Below, piece after piece: positions 62,101 to 64,000 of a DNA stretch of 64,000 nucleotides (positions are counted from its first letter, which is position 1; each line of letters begins with the position of its first letter). The stretch is from Wenyingzhuangia gilva (GTDB lineage Bacteria; Bacteroidota; Bacteroidia; Flavobacteriales; Flavobacteriaceae), in NCBI RefSeq assembly GCF_030519655.1, contig NZ_JAUMIT010000004.1, positions 1 to 64,000 of the forward strand. Direction: 5' to 3'. The translations under genes were made by a program, and so were the position numbers. Under the pieces are notes generated by a model. It had not been told where the DNA came from and ran no database searches. It saw nothing but the letters and a program-made list of their open reading frames with translations.

Positions 62101-62458
62101 CTTCTAAGTAAGGAGCAAGTTCTTTTTTAGTAATTTCATTGTATTCAAATGGATATTCTTCAGCACTATCATCTACAAAAAAGTCAAAGGGATTAATTGT
62201 TTTTAAATCTGCTACAATTTCTACCGCAATGGATAATTCTTTGGTTTTTTCAGGAAAAACAACTCTCGCTTGATAATTTCCAAAAGGATCTTGTTGCCAA
62301 TTAAAGAAATGATCTTCAGGTTCTATTTTTAAAGAATAAGATTCAATAGGTGTTCTACTATGTGGAGCAGGTCTTAATCTAAATATATGTGGCGATAGGT
62401 TTACTGAACGATCGTATTTGTACTTTGTTTTATGAGAGATTACTACTTTTAAAGCCAT
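59114..62458 (-). CDS. Transglutaminase / DUF2126 (COG4196) protein
   Basis: The 1114-aa protein has a bacterial transglutaminase N-domain (~1-85), the transglutaminase core (~150-260: [40 protein letters not shown]), then the large DUF2126 part (~300-1100; [51 protein letters not shown]). DUF2126 has been proposed to be a glutamine-synthetase-like carboxylate-amine ligase, which fits a role with the ATP-grasp neighbour. It is the first gene of the three-gene minus-strand cluster. Confidence 0.9.
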   Translation of the reverse strand: [1114 protein letters not shown]

Positions 62459-62560
62459 GTGTTTTTACTTGTTGATGGTTTGTACGGGCTTATATGGCCA
62501 CTTTCTATAACAAACTAAGTTAAATGATTTCTATTATATATTATCTGTGTTTCCTCAGTT

Positions 62561-62617
62561 TTAACAAAGATTTATTGATAGGTCAATCTAAGGTTTAAAA
62601 CTTTATGGCTTTGTTAA
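62561..62617. repeat. Inverted repeat between YihY and DUF2126 genes
   Basis: TTAACAAAG (62561-62569) and CTTTGTTAA (62609-62617) are perfect 9-bp inverted repeats with 39 bases between. It could be a weak terminator for the YihY gene or a regulator site. The rest of 62459-62639 shows nothing recognisable. Confidence 0.4.
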
Positions 62618-62639
62618 TATAGAATGTTTTTATAAAAGT

Positions 62640-63533
62640 TTAATTTACATGTTTTGCATAGTGATTAGGGTGGAGTCCTTTACCATATTTTGAGGCATAT
62701 ACTTTTGTAAATTCTGCCCCTAAAAACAGAATTAAACAAGAGTAAGAAACCCATAAAAGTATTAAAATAACAGAACCAGCAGCCCCAAAAGTAGAACCAG
62801 GATTTGTAGTGCCAAAATAAATACCTAATGCAAATTTACCTATACTAAAAAGCAAGCTAGTAACAAAAGCACCTAACCAAACATCTTTCCATGAAATAAT
62901 TACATCGGGCAGTATTTTAAAAATAAAAGCAAACAGTACAGTGATTAATCCTAAGGGGATAATAAAGTTTATGATTTGAAAAAGATATAGAATAAAATTA
63001 GAAAAATGACTTTGAATCCAATCTGTTAGGATGGTGATTAAAGTAGTTAGGACCAAAGAAATTAATAGTAGAAATCCTATAATTAAAACCACACCTAATG
63101 AAAACAATCGATCTTTTACAATTTTATAAAAACTGTTATTAGGTAAAGGTGCTACCTTCCATATGTTGTTTAGAGCTTTCTGCAACGCAATAAACATTCC
63201 TGTAGCACCATAAATTAAAGTTGCTACACCAATAATTAAAGCGATTTTGGATTGTTGGTCATCAAAAGAGTTTTGAAGCATGGTTTCAATTAAATTAGCA
63301 GAGTCATTTCCTAAAACACTAGATATCTCATGAATAATTTTATTTTTCACTTCGTTTTTATCATAAATCAGTCCTACAGAATGAATGGAAATAATCAGTA
63401 GTGCAGGAAATGAAAATAAAGCATAATAACTAACAGCAGCACTCATTTGAAAAGGACTGTTTTTATTCCAATTTTTATAAGTTTCAACACTTAGACTTTT
63501 AAATATCGCAAAATAAGTTAGGAGTTTTTTCAT
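62640..63533 (-). CDS. YihY/BrkB-family inner-membrane protein
   Basis: The 297-aa membrane protein has about six helices and matches YihY (formerly mis-called RNase BN): MSAAVSYYALFSFPALLII, GATGMFIALQKALNNIW, the following long helices and SWKDVWLGAFVTSLLFSIGK. FGAAGSVILILLWVSYSCLILFLGAEFTKVYA is the family's C-terminal helix pair. The transport role is unclear. Single gene, no strong promoter pattern seen upstream. Confidence 0.9.
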   Translation of the reverse strand: MKKLLTYFAIFKSLSVETYKNWNKNSPFQMSAAVSYYALFSFPALLIISIHSVGLIYDKNEVKNKIIHEISSVLGNDSANLIETMLQNSFDDQQSKIALIIGVATLIYGATGMFIALQKALNNIWKVAPLPNNSFYKIVKDRLFSLGVVLIIGFLLLISLVLTTLITILTDWIQSHFSNFILYLFQIINFIIPLGLITVLFAFIFKILPDVIISWKDVWLGAFVTSLLFSIGKFALGIYFGTTNPGSTFGAAGSVILILLWVSYSCLILFLGAEFTKVYASKYGKGLHPNHYAKHVN

Positions 63534-63675
63534 TGTTAATGTCTTTAATGTGTTGATAATATTAACGAACTTACTTTTAATTTTATAAATATTAAAGAAT
63601 TCAATTTAATAGCGTTCATGTTTAATTTATATGGGTTCATAAAAGGGATGATTAGTGTTTAACTTGTAAATAGTT

Positions 63676-64000
63676 ATGAAAACAAAGAACAAAATCATTT
63701 TAATCTTACTTTTTCCTATCACATTAGGATTTTTCTACAGCATGAATTCAAAAAAAATATCACATAAAATTATACCGAAAACAATTAAGGAAGAGGCATT
63801 AATTGCTTTGTCTCATTATCCTGATTTAAAAGATACAGCTATCGAGTTTGTCATCAAGCCAAGTTTAAAAACGTCTTTTATGAAAGCGCAGCCTGTTTTT
63901 AAAACCATTTTAAATCCATCAAAAAACAGAAGTTATAAAATTTATATCAGTGAGCATTTTATGGTTGAAAACAAAAAAGTAAGTCTTAATGAAATTCCTA
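63676..64000 (+). CDS. Hypothetical protein with N-terminal membrane/signal segment (truncated at window end)
   Basis: The frame opens at ATG 63676 and is still open at the window end (108 codons seen). It begins MKTKNKIILILLFPITLGFF, a signal or anchor segment, then a polar region (KEEALIALSHYPDLKDTAIE, FMKAQPVFKTILNPSKNRSY) with mixed alpha/beta character. I recognise no family. No clear promoter was found. Confidence 0.6.
   Translation, partial: MKTKNKIILILLFPITLGFFYSMNSKKISHKIIPKTIKEEALIALSHYPDLKDTAIEFVIKPSLKTSFMKAQPVFKTILNPSKNRSYKIYISEHFMVENKKVSLNEIP

Overview
The window is chromosomal DNA from a member of the Bacteroidota, very probably family Flavobacteriaceae. It is strongly AT-rich. 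Promoters follow the Bacteroidota pattern (TTTG about 19 bases before TAnnTTTG) and genes lack Shine-Dalgarno sequences. Family-typical markers include a PorX-type response regulator, an LpxC/FabZ fusion, the bifunctional HisB and HisIE proteins, TonB receptors with a carboxypeptidase-regulatory N-domain, and the HYC_CC_PP small protein. The secreted beta-propeller and GH2 enzymes suggest life on polysaccharides, possibly marine; that is inference. No phage, IS element, CRISPR array or classical defence island was seen.

Layout. 1-1772: 3' end of a 5S rRNA, a short promoter-hairpin unit, and a RimK-like ATP-grasp fused to a RimB-like domain (minus strand). 1883-9982: complete histidine operon, with a leader peptide containing four consecutive His codons and an attenuator, then hisG-D-C-B-H-(S23 gene)-A-F-IE. 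Six of its seven inter-cistronic junctions hold imperfect inverted repeats filling the space from stop to start codon; the hisC-hisB junction has repeats but no clean hairpin. The junction between hisH and hisA has opened to hold a four-helix-bundle (23S rRNA intervening-sequence, S23) gene, with repeat arms 2 nt from both ends of the ORF. This is the most interesting structure in the window. 10005-13995: pcm, a thioesterase, porX and an HD hydrolase. 14026-19629: lipid A and fatty-acid genes (lpxD, lpxC/fabZ, lpxA), efp, sucD and an SDR reductase. 19786-23916: SPFH protein, LTA-synthase-like membrane phosphotransferase, NUDIX, MaoC and a small unknown. 24028-29979: small saccharolytic cluster without SusC/SusD (GH2, sialidase-like lipoprotein, BNR-4 propeller) plus a DODA-type dioxygenase.

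30317-40592: copper/silver export operon: HYC_CC_PP protein, CusA-type RND pump, TolC-like channel, a regulator joining an HMA-like domain to an AraC HTH, a CopA P-type ATPase, a CusB-type adaptor and a periplasmic HMA lipoprotein. Cu(I) would be pumped from the cytosol by the ATPase, captured in the periplasm by the lipoprotein and adaptor, and exported by the RND-TolC complex. 40627-48753: siderophore or metal-chelate uptake locus, with a TonB receptor, DUF4198 protein, two small membrane proteins and a PepSY reductase-like protein, divergent from a second TonB-dependent outer-membrane protein.

48816-54464: mixed housekeeping genes: a membrane protein, a Ca2+/Na+ antiporter, a 49-aa conserved small protein, tRNA-Arg(ACG), clpS, prmA, tpiA, a TlpA-like thioredoxin lipoprotein and an orphan OppB-like permease. 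54578-64000: a Gfo/Idh/MocA oxidoreductase, a three-gene transglutaminase / circularly permuted ATP-grasp-alpha-E / DUF2126 cluster, a YihY-family membrane protein and a truncated gene at the window edge. Several terminators share bases with the next promoter, so transcription units are packed end to end.
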